Shown here one piece after another: positions 45,525 through 54,442 of a DNA stretch of 64,000 bases (position 1 is its first letter; each line of letters begins with the position of its first letter). The stretch spans positions 62,001-126,000 of the forward strand of contig NZ_JACRTC010000006.1 in assembly GCF_014385095.1 (NCBI RefSeq), in the 5' to 3' direction. The translations under genes and the position numbers were made by a program. Source of the stretch: Zongyangia hominis (GTDB taxonomy: Bacteria; Bacillota; Clostridia; Oscillospirales; Ruminococcaceae). The notes under the pieces are model-generated. The model was not told the DNA's origin. It searched no databases and saw only the letters and a program-made list of their open reading frames with translations.

Positions 45525-46297
45525 TTTGTTTGTGCATGGGACGCAGATTCCTTCGATTCGGATTCCGCCTTCTTTTTTTCACTCTCTTCCCGATGGTCTT
45601 CGGCCAGCTTCATGTTGGGATAAATCTTTTCCATCCGCTCGTCGGGGTAATGGGTATCCAAAAAGGTGGAGATGACCCCGGACTCGGCCGCATGCTGCTG
45701 CCGGTTGGACCACTGCTTGACGGCGGCCGCCGAGAGGAGAATGTCCAGCGCCAACAGGACGATGACCACATTGGTCAGCGGCACCCCCACCTTCTTGGGA
45801 ATCTTCTCGATCTGCCGGCTGACCCAGGGCAGGGTGTGCCGGATGAATACAAAGCCCAAGATGCCCCAATAGACCGCGTATTTGAGATTAGTGCGCCCCG
45901 CCAGGTTAAACGGGGAGTGACTGTACTCCCAGGACAGGGTGCCGAACACGACCTCCTGGAAAAAGGAGCAGAAAAATTCAAACAGGGCGCCGCCTACGGC
46001 GCTAATGACGAAGATGGTCACGCCGCTTGCCTTGCGCAGCCACCACATGAGCAGGGTGAAGAGCACGGCGCCAAACCCATACACGGGGCTAAACGGGCCG
46101 TAGATTAAGCCCTGGCGGCTCTCGAAATGGCCCATCTGCACATAGCCCCAGAGCATCTCCACCACGTAGCCCGCCACACAGCCGATGAGGAAAATCCAGA
46201 CAAATTTATAGATATGCATGCCATAAGCAAAGGGACGCTCCTCCAAGAGCTGGCTGCCCTGAGAGGATACTTCCCCCTGTGTCTTTTCTTTGATCAA
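45512..46297 (-). CDS. CmpB-family putative ABC-transporter-like membrane protein
   Basis: Membrane protein of about 261 residues matching the CmpB / putative ABC transporter permease family: IYKFVWIFLIGCVAGYVVEMLWGY, GLIYGPFSPVYGFGAVLFTLL, FFCSFFQEVVFGTLSWEYSH and PFNLAGRTNLKYAVYWGILG. It has five to six membrane helices and a charged, disordered C-terminal tail. The family's function is not settled. The TTG at 46297, with GGGAGG upstream, is preferred because the ATG at 46324 lies at or before the likely transcription start; an internal ATG at 46219 begins the conserved part. Confidence 0.75.
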   Translation of the reverse strand: MIKEKTQGEVSSQGSQLLEERPFAYGMHIYKFVWIFLIGCVAGYVVEMLWGYVQMGHFESRQGLIYGPFSPVYGFGAVLFTLLMWWLRKASGVTIFVISAVGGALFEFFCSFFQEVVFGTLSWEYSHSPFNLAGRTNLKYAVYWGILGFVFIRHTLPWVSRQIEKIPKKVGVPLTNVVIVLLALDILLSAAAVKQWSNRQQHAAESGVISTFLDTHYPDERMEKIYPNMKLAEDHREESEKKKAESESKESASHAQTKGND

Positions 46298-46332
46298 GTT
46301 GTCAGCCCTCCCTATCCTTCGCATCCTTAAGT

Positions 46333-46338
46333 ATTATA
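46333..46338 (-). promoter_or_regulatory. -10 box upstream of the CmpB-family gene
   Basis: Minus-strand TATAAT, 36 bp before the TTG start. No good -35 is seen. Confidence 0.4.
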
Positions 46339-46444
46339 GCATAACCGGCCAAAGAAAATTATTAAGTTTTTTCTACGATTTTCTGTCAATAGCGAAAAGG
46401 CCCTCTTTACGGGGACTTCCCGTCGTCTTTTTTGAAGATATTAC

Positions 46445-46478
46445 AAAAAAGCGGGACGCTTTCGCGTCCCGCTTTGTC
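46445..46478 (-). terminator. Terminator after the EF-G-like gene
   Basis: AAAGCGGGACGC (46448-46459) with GCGTCCCGCTTT (46464-46475), with the minus-strand side ending in a T run. Confidence 0.85.
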
Positions 46479-46488
46479 TTTTTGCAAT

Positions 46489-48561
46489 TTATTCCGCTTC
46501 CTCGCTGGCTTTTGCTTCCTCGATGACGGCCGCTTCCAGATTGCCCGGGAGCTGCTCATACCGCGCAAAGGTCAGGGTGTAACTGCCTCTGCCCTGGGTC
46601 ATGGAGCGCAGAATGGTGGTGAAGTCGAACATCTCGGACATGGGGACCTCGGCCTCCACTTCCTGCATACCGTCTCCCATGGGGTTCATGCCCAGCACCC
46701 GGCCCCGGCGCTTGTTGAGTTCGCCGATGATATCGCCGGTGTTGGTGTCGGGGACCAGCGCCTTGAGGGTGCCGATGGGTTCCAGAATGACGGGGCTCGC
46801 CTGGGGGATGCCCGCTTTGTAGGCCAGCGTGGCCGCCATTTTAAAGGCCATTTCCGAGGAGTCCACCGGGTGGTAGGAGCCGTCCAAGAGGGTGGCTTTG
46901 AGTCCAACCATGGGATACCCGGCCACGGTGCCCTTCTTGATGCAGTCCCGCAGGCCCTTTTCCACCGCCGGGAAGAAGCCCTTGGGCACCGAGCCGCCGA
47001 ACACCTTCTCTTCAAAGAGGAGGTCCTCGCCGTCATAGGGCTCAAAGCCGATCCAGACATGGCCGTACTGGCCGTGGCCGCCGGTCTGCTTCTTGTGCTT
47101 GCCTTCCACCTTGACCTTCTTGCGGATGGTCTCGCGGTAGGCGACCCGGGGACGGACTAAGCCCGCCTCCACGCCGAATTTGGACTTGAGTTTGGAGATA
47201 ATGACATCCAGGTGCTGCTCGCCCAAACCGGTGAGCACCTGCTGGTGGGTTTCGTTATTCTGTTCGAAGGCGATGGTGGGATCCTCCTCCATCAGCCTGG
47301 CGATGCCCTGGGCAATCTTGCCCTCGTCGCCCTTGGCTTTGGCTTTGATGGCCATGGCCAGGGTGGGCAGCGGGAACTGAGTCTTCTCAAAGGAGACCAC
47401 CCGCTTGGGGTCGCACAGGGAGTCCCCGGTTTTGGCTTCTCCCAGTTTGGTGACGGCGCCGATATCGCCGGCGGCTATGTATTTGGCCTCCTCCTGCTTC
47501 TTGCCGCGGACGACGAGCATCTTGCCCAGACGCTCGGGCTGTCCAGTGCGGGCGTTGACCGGGGTGACCTCCGCGGTCAGCTTGCCGGACACCACCTTGA
47601 AGTAGGAAAGCTTTCCGACGAAGGGATCGGCCACGGTTTTAAAGACGTAGGCCGCCAGCGGCGCGTTTTCATCGCACTCGATTTCCACCGGCTCGTCGTC
47701 TTTGTCCACGGCGATTTCCCCCGCCTTCTCTTTGGCGCTGGGGAGCAGTTCCGCCATGCCGTCGAGCATCAGGTCGATGCCCTCCATGGTCAAGCTGGAG
47801 CCGCAGTATACCGGCGCAATCGTGCCCGCTTTGACGCCTTGGGCAATGCCCTCCCGCATCTCTTCGGGGCTAAACTGCTCGCCGGAAAAGTATTTTTCAA
47901 AGAGCGCTTCGTCGGTTTCCGCCACCGCTTCGGAGATGGCCGCGATGAGTCCCTCCAACCGGTGACCGATTTCCGGCATGGGAATCTCTTTGGATTTCCC
48001 GCCCTCGTATTCATAGGCTTTCATGTCGATGAGGTTCACATAGCAAAGGACCTTCTGGTTGCGGACATAGGGGACCACCACCGGACAGACGGCGGGGCCG
48101 AAGGAGGCCTTGAGCTCTTCGAGGACCTTGTAGAAGTCCGCGCTCTCCCGATCCAGCTTACTGACGAAGAACATGGTGGATTTATTTTGCTCTGATGCCA
48201 ATTTATAGGCTTTTTCCGAGCCAACAGCCACGCCGGATTTTCCCGAAATGGCGATGACGACGCTCTCCGCGGCGCGCACGCCCTCGTAGAAGCCGCCGGC
48301 AAAGTCGAACAGTCCCGGAGTGTCGATGATATTGATTTTATAGCCCTCATGCTCTACGGGCAGAATCGAGGTGGATACGGAAGCCTTTCTTTTGATCTCC
48401 TCAGGATCAAAGTCGGAAATGGTGTTGCCGTCCTCAATCTTTCCCAGACGGTCGGTCACGCCCGCCTGAAAGAGAAGCGCCTCAGCCAGCGAAGATTTTC
48501 CCGCGCTGCCGTGGCCCGCGAAGGCGACGTTTTTGATCCTGTCAGCAGTATACTGTTTCAA
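46489..48561 (-). CDS. Elongation factor G-like GTPase
   Basis: A 690-residue five-domain EF-G relative. The G1 motif is GHGSAGKSS (residues 16-24), G3 is DTPG (80-83), and domain IV/V segments are VAYRETIRKKVKVEGKHKKQTGGHGQYGHV and MGDGMQEVEAEVPMSEMFDFTTILRSMTQGRGSYTLTF. The G4 motif, NKxD in canonical EF-G, is SKLD at 134-137, and the N-terminus begins TADRIKNVAFAGHG, both marks of the FusA2/EF-G-like subgroup rather than of the main translocase. Its role is uncertain; some members act in ribosome recycling or stress. TTG 48561 has AAAGGAGAG at the right spacing. Confidence 0.88.
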   Translation of the reverse strand: MKQYTADRIKNVAFAGHGSAGKSSLAEALLFQAGVTDRLGKIEDGNTISDFDPEEIKRKASVSTSILPVEHEGYKINIIDTPGLFDFAGGFYEGVRAAESVVIAISGKSGVAVGSEKAYKLASEQNKSTMFFVSKLDRESADFYKVLEELKASFGPAVCPVVVPYVRNQKVLCYVNLIDMKAYEYEGGKSKEIPMPEIGHRLEGLIAAISEAVAETDEALFEKYFSGEQFSPEEMREGIAQGVKAGTIAPVYCGSSLTMEGIDLMLDGMAELLPSAKEKAGEIAVDKDDEPVEIECDENAPLAAYVFKTVADPFVGKLSYFKVVSGKLTAEVTPVNARTGQPERLGKMLVVRGKKQEEAKYIAAGDIGAVTKLGEAKTGDSLCDPKRVVSFEKTQFPLPTLAMAIKAKAKGDEGKIAQGIARLMEEDPTIAFEQNNETHQQVLTGLGEQHLDVIISKLKSKFGVEAGLVRPRVAYRETIRKKVKVEGKHKKQTGGHGQYGHVWIGFEPYDGEDLLFEEKVFGGSVPKGFFPAVEKGLRDCIKKGTVAGYPMVGLKATLLDGSYHPVDSSEMAFKMAATLAYKAGIPQASPVILEPIGTLKALVPDTNTGDIIGELNKRRGRVLGMNPMGDGMQEVEAEVPMSEMFDFTTILRSMTQGRGSYTLTFARYEQLPGNLEAAVIEEAKASEEAE

Positions 48562-48697
48562 TGTGAATCTCTCCTTTCCACTTTTGCTCTGTTTCATGGG
48601 CAAAGCTCTGATTCAAAAGCCATACGCACAAGAGCGGCGAAGATTTATTGTCTAAATTTGATAAAATTACTCCGCATAATTCTGACTTATCGTGTAT

Positions 48698-48726
48698 ATT
48701 ATACACAAGCCACAGCGATTAATCAA
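48698..48726 (-). promoter_or_regulatory. Promoter of the EF-G-like gene
   Basis: Minus strand TTGATT (48721-48726), 17-bp spacer, TATAAT (48698-48703). The rest of the 382-bp gap from 48562 to 48943 contains only the terminator below. Confidence 0.75.
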
Positions 48727-48912
48727 TCGAATTTTTGCAAAAAACCTGGTCCCTCCTGCCAAAAACGTTTCCACACCCTTGTGCAATATGTAGAAATCGT
48801 CCGCCAGTCCGCTTTTTTCCTGCCAAAACTGCACAAAATCGCCCCCTCTGTCTCTGTCCCTCCTTCGATCTCCGCTATTTTATCAGGATGTAATAAAAGC
48901 GGTCCGGCCGCA

Positions 48913-48941
48913 AAAAAGCCCCGGAGCGACTCCGGGGCTTT
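48913..48941 (-). terminator. Terminator after the P-type-ATPase-like gene
   Basis: AAAGCCCCGGAG-CGA-CTCCGGGGCTTT directly after the stop codon; T run on the minus strand. Confidence 0.85.
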
Positions 48942-48943
48942 GA

Positions 48944-51718
48944 TTATACCTTTTTGATCATATTGAGGATGAGGATGGCCGCCAGCCAGAACACCTGGTA
49001 GACCAGGACGGAGAGGACTGTAAGCTGGGCCATGCCGCCGAAGTAGGCGAAGAACACCGCCAGGCCGTAGCCCAGGATGACCGATACGGTCTGGACGATG
49101 AGTCCCATGCCGATGGAGCTCTTGATGGCGAAAAGAGAAGAGAGGGTGTCGGTGAGGACCGAGAACTTGCCGGCAAAGGCAATGGAGGCGGGCGCTTTGG
49201 GTTTAACCTTCTGCACATCCCGCAGGTCCTCTCTGAGACGGGTGGACAGGATGCTGACAAACTCGATGCCGATGCCGAAGACGGAGGCGATCTTTTCCGC
49301 CGTCACGTTGGGGTCGTTGGTGGAAACGAGCAGCACGATATCGTTGTCCACCAGTTCCTCCACCGCGTCCCGGATGTGCTCCAGGGAATTGTAGCTGAGG
49401 ATGAACATGGCCGTCAGCTCCCCGGAGTTGGAGAGGTAGAGGATCTCCCGGCCGTCCTTGGCGTACCGGTCCTCGTAGTCCTTGGAGGGGATGTCCACCC
49501 CGTGGTTGAGCATCAGCTCCCGGTTGCCGATGAGAACCCGTTTGGAGTCCACCCAAGCCGAAAGGCCCATGGCGTCCTCATAAACCAAAGAATCCACCGG
49601 TTTGAGGATATCCTGCTTGCCCTCGATGACCTGGAGGAAGACGTCGGCCAGGGTAGTTTCACAGGTGCATACGACACTGGCCGCGTCCAGGATGGCCTCG
49701 TCGATCCGGCGCTGTCCGAAGGTCTTGATGCCGTGGAGCATGACCGAGCCCTTGGGGAAAAGCTCCCCGGCCGAGATGACCACCGCGTTTAAGTCCGAAA
49801 GCTCCTCGATGGCCCGGTAGCCGGAGATCATGCCGCCCTCCTCGGAGAGGCGCTTGGAGGCCTTGTAGAGGGGGAGATTGGCGATGAACATGGCGGAGAA
49901 GGGGGCGCAGATGCAAAGGATGGAACTAAAGATGGTGATGCATTCGAAGGCGTTTTTCTCCATGAAGAAGCAGGAAATGGAGACCACCAGCGCGCCGATG
50001 AGGCTGATGGGCGCCAGCACCCGGCTGACGTTGTCGGTGATGTCCTCGCAGTAGGAGTACTCTAAGAAGTTGGAGAGGAAGTGGGTCTTGGCCGAAACCG
50101 CAGCGTTGGGTTTGACAATCCCCATGCCCTTGGTCAGCTCAAAGGCGATGTTTTCATCCTCCACCCGGGAGAGGGTGTATTTGTCCCCGTCGGCGGAGAC
50201 GAGATGGAAGTTCTGCGCCACCCGCCGCACAATGAGCAGTTTGCCGATGGTGTTAAAGAGCAGTCCCAAAATGGCGACCACCGGATAGATGTGGACGTCG
50301 GAGGAGGCGAAGCTCTCGGGGGAAATGACGGTGGCCACACAGCCGATGATCACCGAGAGGCTGGCAAGGGCCGTCAGGCTGTCGGAATCCGCCCGGAGTT
50401 TAAAAAGGGACAGGATACCGCCACCCACCGTCTGATGGCAGACGATACAACTGATGAAGACTAGCGCCAATTGGCAAATGCCGTAGATCTGAGGGGCGGT
50501 GGCGGGGCTGATGGCCGCCGGGATGGGGAGGTTTAAGACCTCCGCCGCCGTCAGGTAGGCGCTGAAGAGGCCCATCAGGGCCACGATACAGATGCGGATA
50601 AACAAAGAGGTGTGCAGATTGCTCAGGTCATGAATGACCGAAGGCTTGTCCTCTTTGGAGTGGTAGTCATCGATTTCCTCGGGCACTGCCGGCCCCTCGT
50701 ATTCTTCGCTCAGATCATTTTCCGGCTCCTCGTCGGAGAACAATACGAAGTCCTGGATCTTTTTTTCCCGGCTCTTTTGCACCTCGTTGTGCTGCTTAAT
50801 CACCTTGTCATCGATGGTGTGGACCTTCTTGCCGTCCACCACCCGGGTAAATCCGATCTGGGCCGCTTCGTCCTCCTCGGTGAGGAGGGGCTCAAAGCCG
50901 GAGGACGCGGTGTTATCCAGGTCAAAGGAGAACCCGCCTGGGGTGTTCTCCGCCGGCCCTGTGGGAGCCGTGGAGCCGGTTGTCCCCGCCGCGTTCACGG
51001 GCGCGGTAAACGCCTCTTCCGAGGGATTCTTCTCGCCGTCGGATCCGTTAGAAGCCGTTTTCCTCATTACATCGTCCGCAGGAGCCGTCTTCGCCGGGGC
51101 CGCCTTGGCGGCGGGCGACGCTTTTTCCCCGGCCGCGCCTCTCTCATTGGGGCGCACCGCAGTGGCTGCTTTCTCCTCCCCGGTCACACCGGCGGGCGAT
51201 TCCGCCTGGAAGGAAAAGCCCGCCCCGGACGCCGCCCCTTGATCGGGCGCGTCCTCCCGGGCGAAAGCTGATTGGGCCGCGTCCTTGGCCGCCTCCCCTG
51301 TATGTAGGGAAACCGGTGGACGAGGCGCGGCCGGCTCTTTCGCCGGCGCAGAGGAGGGGACGTCCTCCACCGCCACATGGGCCGCTGGGGGCTTTTGCGG
51401 CACAAACTCCTTGGAAAAACGGCCGGTAAAGTCCTCCATGGCGGCACGTCTGGCCGCCTGCTCCTCCCTTTCCTTGGCCGGAACCTGCTGCGCCGGGGCT
51501 TTGGGGGCGGGAGGGGCCATACGCTCCACAGGAGCGCCCTGGGGCTTTTCGCCCGCCGACGGGCCGTCCGGCTCCCACCGGAAAGGCGCGGGTTCCTGCG
51601 CCCCTTTCGAGACGGAAGCCGGGCGCTCCGTCTGGCCGGGAGCCCGGCGGGACGCTTGGCGCTGTCTCTTGCTTTTGACTTCGCTGAGTATATCGTCTAC
51701 ATTGTATTTTTTATCCAT
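48944..51718 (-). CDS. P-type ATPase-like membrane protein lacking catalytic motifs
   Basis: A 924-residue protein. Residues 1-365 are disordered and rich in A, P, E and K. Then come paired helices (371-395, 411-430), further helices (445-500), a small cytoplasmic domain (505-565, in the place of the actuator domain), helices (567-585, 590-613) and SKRLSEEGGMISGYRAIEELSDLNAVVI, which aligns with the stretch before the phosphorylation site of metal-type P-ATPases. The phosphorylation motif DKTGT is replaced by SAGEL (649-653). A nucleotide-domain signature GNRELM is at 731-736; the TGDN position reads STND; no GDGxNDxP is present. Two helices close the protein (870-920). It is therefore probably a non-hydrolysing scaffold or regulator. 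It lies 39 bp after rlmB and is probably co-transcribed. Confidence 0.75.
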   Translation of the reverse strand: MDKKYNVDDILSEVKSKRQRQASRRAPGQTERPASVSKGAQEPAPFRWEPDGPSAGEKPQGAPVERMAPPAPKAPAQQVPAKEREEQAARRAAMEDFTGRFSKEFVPQKPPAAHVAVEDVPSSAPAKEPAAPRPPVSLHTGEAAKDAAQSAFAREDAPDQGAASGAGFSFQAESPAGVTGEEKAATAVRPNERGAAGEKASPAAKAAPAKTAPADDVMRKTASNGSDGEKNPSEEAFTAPVNAAGTTGSTAPTGPAENTPGGFSFDLDNTASSGFEPLLTEEDEAAQIGFTRVVDGKKVHTIDDKVIKQHNEVQKSREKKIQDFVLFSDEEPENDLSEEYEGPAVPEEIDDYHSKEDKPSVIHDLSNLHTSLFIRICIVALMGLFSAYLTAAEVLNLPIPAAISPATAPQIYGICQLALVFISCIVCHQTVGGGILSLFKLRADSDSLTALASLSVIIGCVATVISPESFASSDVHIYPVVAILGLLFNTIGKLLIVRRVAQNFHLVSADGDKYTLSRVEDENIAFELTKGMGIVKPNAAVSAKTHFLSNFLEYSYCEDITDNVSRVLAPISLIGALVVSISCFFMEKNAFECITIFSSILCICAPFSAMFIANLPLYKASKRLSEEGGMISGYRAIEELSDLNAVVISAGELFPKGSVMLHGIKTFGQRRIDEAILDAASVVCTCETTLADVFLQVIEGKQDILKPVDSLVYEDAMGLSAWVDSKRVLIGNRELMLNHGVDIPSKDYEDRYAKDGREILYLSNSGELTAMFILSYNSLEHIRDAVEELVDNDIVLLVSTNDPNVTAEKIASVFGIGIEFVSILSTRLREDLRDVQKVKPKAPASIAFAGKFSVLTDTLSSLFAIKSSIGMGLIVQTVSVILGYGLAVFFAYFGGMAQLTVLSVLVYQVFWLAAILILNMIKKV

Positions 51719-51757
51719 GCTTTTGCTCCACTTCCCATTCCTCTGGTTTTGGCCGCA

Positions 51758-52531
51758 CTATTTTGCGCTAATCTGTAGCCGCTGACGGGCCACCTCGTAC
51801 ATCAGGATGCCCGCCGCCACCGATGCGTTGAGGGAGGAAATCTTCCCCCGCATGGGCAGAGATACGATAAAATCGCATTTCTCTCTGATCAGGCGGCTGA
51901 TGCCGAAGCCCTCCGCCCCGATGACCAACCCCACGCCGCCGGTGTAGTCCTGGGTGCACCACTGGGTGCCGTCCATGTCGGCGCCATAAATCCACACGCC
52001 TCGTTTTTTCATCTCGTCGATGGCGGAAGCCAGGTTGGAAACCCGGGCCACCGGTACATATTCGCAGGCCCCGGCCGCCGTCTTATAGACGGTGGAAGTG
52101 AGCCCCACGCTGCGCCGCTTGGGGATGACAATCCCATGGGCGCCGCAAGCCTCGGCTGAACGGATGATGGCCCCCAGGTTGTGGGGGTCCTCCAGCTCGT
52201 CGCAGATGAGGAGGAAGGGGGCCTCCCCCAGCGCCTCGGCCTTCGCAAAAATGTCGTCGAGTTCAGCGTAATCGTGGGCCGCCACATAGGCCGCCACCCC
52301 CTGGTGGTTGACACCCGGGCAGATTTTGTCCAGTTTCTGGGCGGTGGTCTCCCGCACGGGGATGCCCGCGTCTCTGGCCATGGCCACGATTTTGCCGATG
52401 CTTCCTTTGGTTTCTCCTGAGAGAATATCTATTTTGTCAATCGTCCTCCCCGACCGCAGAGCCTCCAGGACGGCGTTGCGTCCGGCGACCACATCGGGAT
52501 GCTGTCTGTCTGTATTTCTGTCTTTTTCCAT
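51758..52531 (-). CDS. rlmB: 23S rRNA (guanosine-2'-O) methyltransferase (TrmH/RlmB family)
   Basis: SPOUT methyltransferase of 257 residues with an N-terminal L30e-like substrate domain (VVAGRNAVLEALRSGRTIDKIDIL) and the knotted catalytic domain: LDDIFAKAEALGEAPFLLICDELEDPHNLGAIIRSAEACGAHGIVIPKRRSVGLT, then VGLVIGAEGFGISRLIREKCDFIVSLPMRGKISSLNASVAAGILMYEVARQR. This is the RlmB pattern (G2251 in E. coli numbering). The nearby gene order in Firmicutes often includes cysS and mini-RNase III; neither is in this window. Confidence 0.92.
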   Translation of the reverse strand: MEKDRNTDRQHPDVVAGRNAVLEALRSGRTIDKIDILSGETKGSIGKIVAMARDAGIPVRETTAQKLDKICPGVNHQGVAAYVAAHDYAELDDIFAKAEALGEAPFLLICDELEDPHNLGAIIRSAEACGAHGIVIPKRRSVGLTSTVYKTAAGACEYVPVARVSNLASAIDEMKKRGVWIYGADMDGTQWCTQDYTGGVGLVIGAEGFGISRLIREKCDFIVSLPMRGKISSLNASVAAGILMYEVARQRLQISAK

Positions 52532-52756
52532 TGCGTCCTCCCGCCGTCCGGCACCCCGCCGCGGGGTTCAGACGGTTTTCCTTTTTTCGGCGTCTTTTCC
52601 GTCGCGGCGATGGGAATTTTCTTCCTTTTCCCGCGCCGGCCGCCCGCCTCCTGCATAAAGCGGAAGACTACGCTTTATTATAGCATAACTTTTCCCAAAG
52701 AAAAACCGCTTCTTTCCGCTTTTTCCACCACTTTCGCCCAGCCCTTCCCTTTTCTG

Positions 52757-53053
52757 TCAAAACAGAAAGAGGGCCAGGGTCCCGCAGGCCACCGCCAGGA
52801 TGGCCCCGGCCAGCACGGCCAGGCGCTTCCAGCGGTTTTTGAGCCGCCGCTTCTTGCGCTGCGGGACAAAGGGCAGCGCCGCCGACCCCCTGGGCTTGCG
52901 GCAGGCCGTGTCGATATAATTGGCCGCCTGCTGGGTAATCTGCGCCTCGCTGTCCCGCACGGCGGTATCTTTGAGGATAAAAATGACCCGCTCGAAATAT
53001 TCGTTCTCCGGATTGGTTACCTCGACCACCTTTTTGTTGACGCCTTTGAGCAT
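52757..53053 (-). CDS. Small protein with C-terminal membrane anchor
   Basis: Not recognised by name. The 98-residue protein has KKVVEVTNPENEYFERVIFILKD at the start, a predicted helical middle, a very basic stretch (RKKRRLKNRWKRL) and one C-terminal membrane helix (LAVLAGAILAVACGTLALFLF). The sequence before the basic stretch resembles small proteins found with translation or cell-envelope genes in Clostridia, but I cannot name the family. ATG 53053 with GGGAGAGG upstream is preferred over GTG 53062. Confidence 0.6.
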   Translation of the reverse strand: MLKGVNKKVVEVTNPENEYFERVIFILKDTAVRDSEAQITQQAANYIDTACRKPRGSAALPFVPQRKKRRLKNRWKRLAVLAGAILAVACGTLALFLF

Positions 53054-53404
53054 CCGTTCCACCCTCTCCCCCGGCAGTATCCGCCGGAAAAATTCTACCT
53101 ATATTTTGCGTCAGTTTTTTCCTCGGTATGCACTTCCCCATTTTGGATTTCACGGACCTCCTCCTTTCCCCCTTCCCTGCGATTTTCCAGTTTTCACAAA
53201 GGTCAGTGGAAAACCCTGTGGAATATGTGGAAAACAAGGACAAGCACCCCCGAAAAATCCTTCGGCATTCTCCTTTTTTTGAAAATAATGTCCGTGGAAA
53301 CCGAATGGTGGAAAGAAAATACGCTATAAAAACCAGAATCCTATACATTTTTGCTCTCCATTTTGACTTTTTCCCATGTTCCTGCCAAAATTTCGGGACA
53401 ACTG
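53054..53404. other. Intergenic stretch upstream of the glycosylase gene
   Basis: About 350 bp with no convincing gene. It has several GTGGAAAA-type words near 53206-53236 resembling DnaA-box fragments, but no regular array. Confidence 0.4.
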
Positions 53405-53433
53405 GTGAAATGGAGGGAAAAGGATGCTATAAT
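53405..53433 (+). promoter_or_regulatory. Promoter of the glycosylase gene
   Basis: Perfect TATAAT at 53428-53433 with an extended TG 3 bp upstream. The -35 (GTGAAA) is weak. Confidence 0.6.
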
Positions 53434-53463
53434 AGAGAAAATTTTCGGAAGGAGGGGGTCATA

Positions 53464-54288
53464 TTGCCCATTTTGGAGGAAATTGCCGTGACGCTTCCCC
53501 GCGCCGACCTGGATTTGGACGAAACGCTCGACTGCGGACAATGCTTTCGGTGGGAGCGGCAGGAAGACGGCAGCTACACCGGCATTGTGCGGGGACGGTT
53601 TTGCCGGGTGGAGCGCCAAGGGGATCGGGTGCTCTTTCACGGGGTAGACGAGGACGACTTTCAGCGCGTCTGGCGGCCCTATTTTGACCTGGATCGGGAC
53701 TATGGGTCCCTCAAAGCCCAGTTTTCCTGCGACCCCATTCTTGCAGAGGCGGCCCGATTTGCCCCGGGCATCCGCATCCTGCGCCAGGAGCCTTGGGAGG
53801 CGCTGTGCTCCTTTATCCTGAGCCAGAATAACAACATCAAACGGATCAAGGGCTTGGTGGCCCGGCTCTGCGCGCATTTCGGCGACCCGGTGGAGGGCGG
53901 TTTCTCCTTCCCTACTCCCGAGCGTCTGGCCCCCCTTTCTCCCGAGGACCTGGCTCCCGTCCGGTGCGGCTTCCGGGCCGGCTATGTGCTGGACGCCGCC
54001 CGGAGGGTGGCCTCCGGTCAAATTGACCTGGATGCCGTGGCCGCCATGGACATCGACGACGCCCGGGAGGTCCTTCAGCAGATTCACGGCGTGGGGCCCA
54101 AGGTGGCCGAGTGCGCCCTGCTCTACGGTTTCGGCCGGATGGAGTGCTGTCCCATGGACGTGTGGATGAAAAAATGCATCTCCACCCTCTTTCCCTGCGG
54201 CCTGCCCCCCTGCTCCCAAGGGGTGGAGGGCATCGCCCAGCAGTATCTGTTCCATTACAGCCGCTGCCATCCGGTGCTATTCCGCTGA
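53464..54288 (+). CDS. 8-oxoguanine DNA glycosylase (OGG1 family)
   Basis: A 274-residue DNA glycosylase/AP lyase that removes 8-oxoguanine. The N-terminal beta domain reads TLDCGQCFRWERQ; the helix-hairpin-helix is HGVGPKVAECALLYGF (residues 208-223), in which K213 corresponds to the nucleophilic lysine; D232 in PMDVWM is the catalytic aspartate. The order matches eukaryote-type OGG1, common in Clostridia. TTG 53464 has AGGAGGGGG upstream and gives a family-typical start; the longer frame upstream is not conserved. Confidence 0.9.
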   Translation: MPILEEIAVTLPRADLDLDETLDCGQCFRWERQEDGSYTGIVRGRFCRVERQGDRVLFHGVDEDDFQRVWRPYFDLDRDYGSLKAQFSCDPILAEAARFAPGIRILRQEPWEALCSFILSQNNNIKRIKGLVARLCAHFGDPVEGGFSFPTPERLAPLSPEDLAPVRCGFRAGYVLDAARRVASGQIDLDAVAAMDIDDAREVLQQIHGVGPKVAECALLYGFGRMECCPMDVWMKKCISTLFPCGLPPCSQGVEGIAQQYLFHYSRCHPVLFR

Positions 54289-54380
54289 GGGCTGTTTTCC
54301 CCCAAAAAGGGGGCGATGCCACTTGATGAGACGGCGTTTTCTTTTTCTTGCGGGCTCCAAGAAAAAAAGTGCTGTTTTCC

Positions 54381-54409
54381 TTGGTTCTTCGGACAAACTA
54401 TGGTATAAT
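54381..54409 (+). promoter_or_regulatory. Promoter of fba
   Basis: TATAAT at 54404-54409, with TTGGTT at 54381-54386 and a 17-bp spacer. Confidence 0.7.
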
Positions 54410-54442
54410 AAAGCCACATTAAGACGTAGGAGAGTGATTCCA

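Noticed and set aside
53206..53236. Possible DnaA-box cluster (GTGGAAAAC words)
   Set aside because: Only two or three imperfect words, without dnaA, dnaN or an AT-rich unwinding element nearby.
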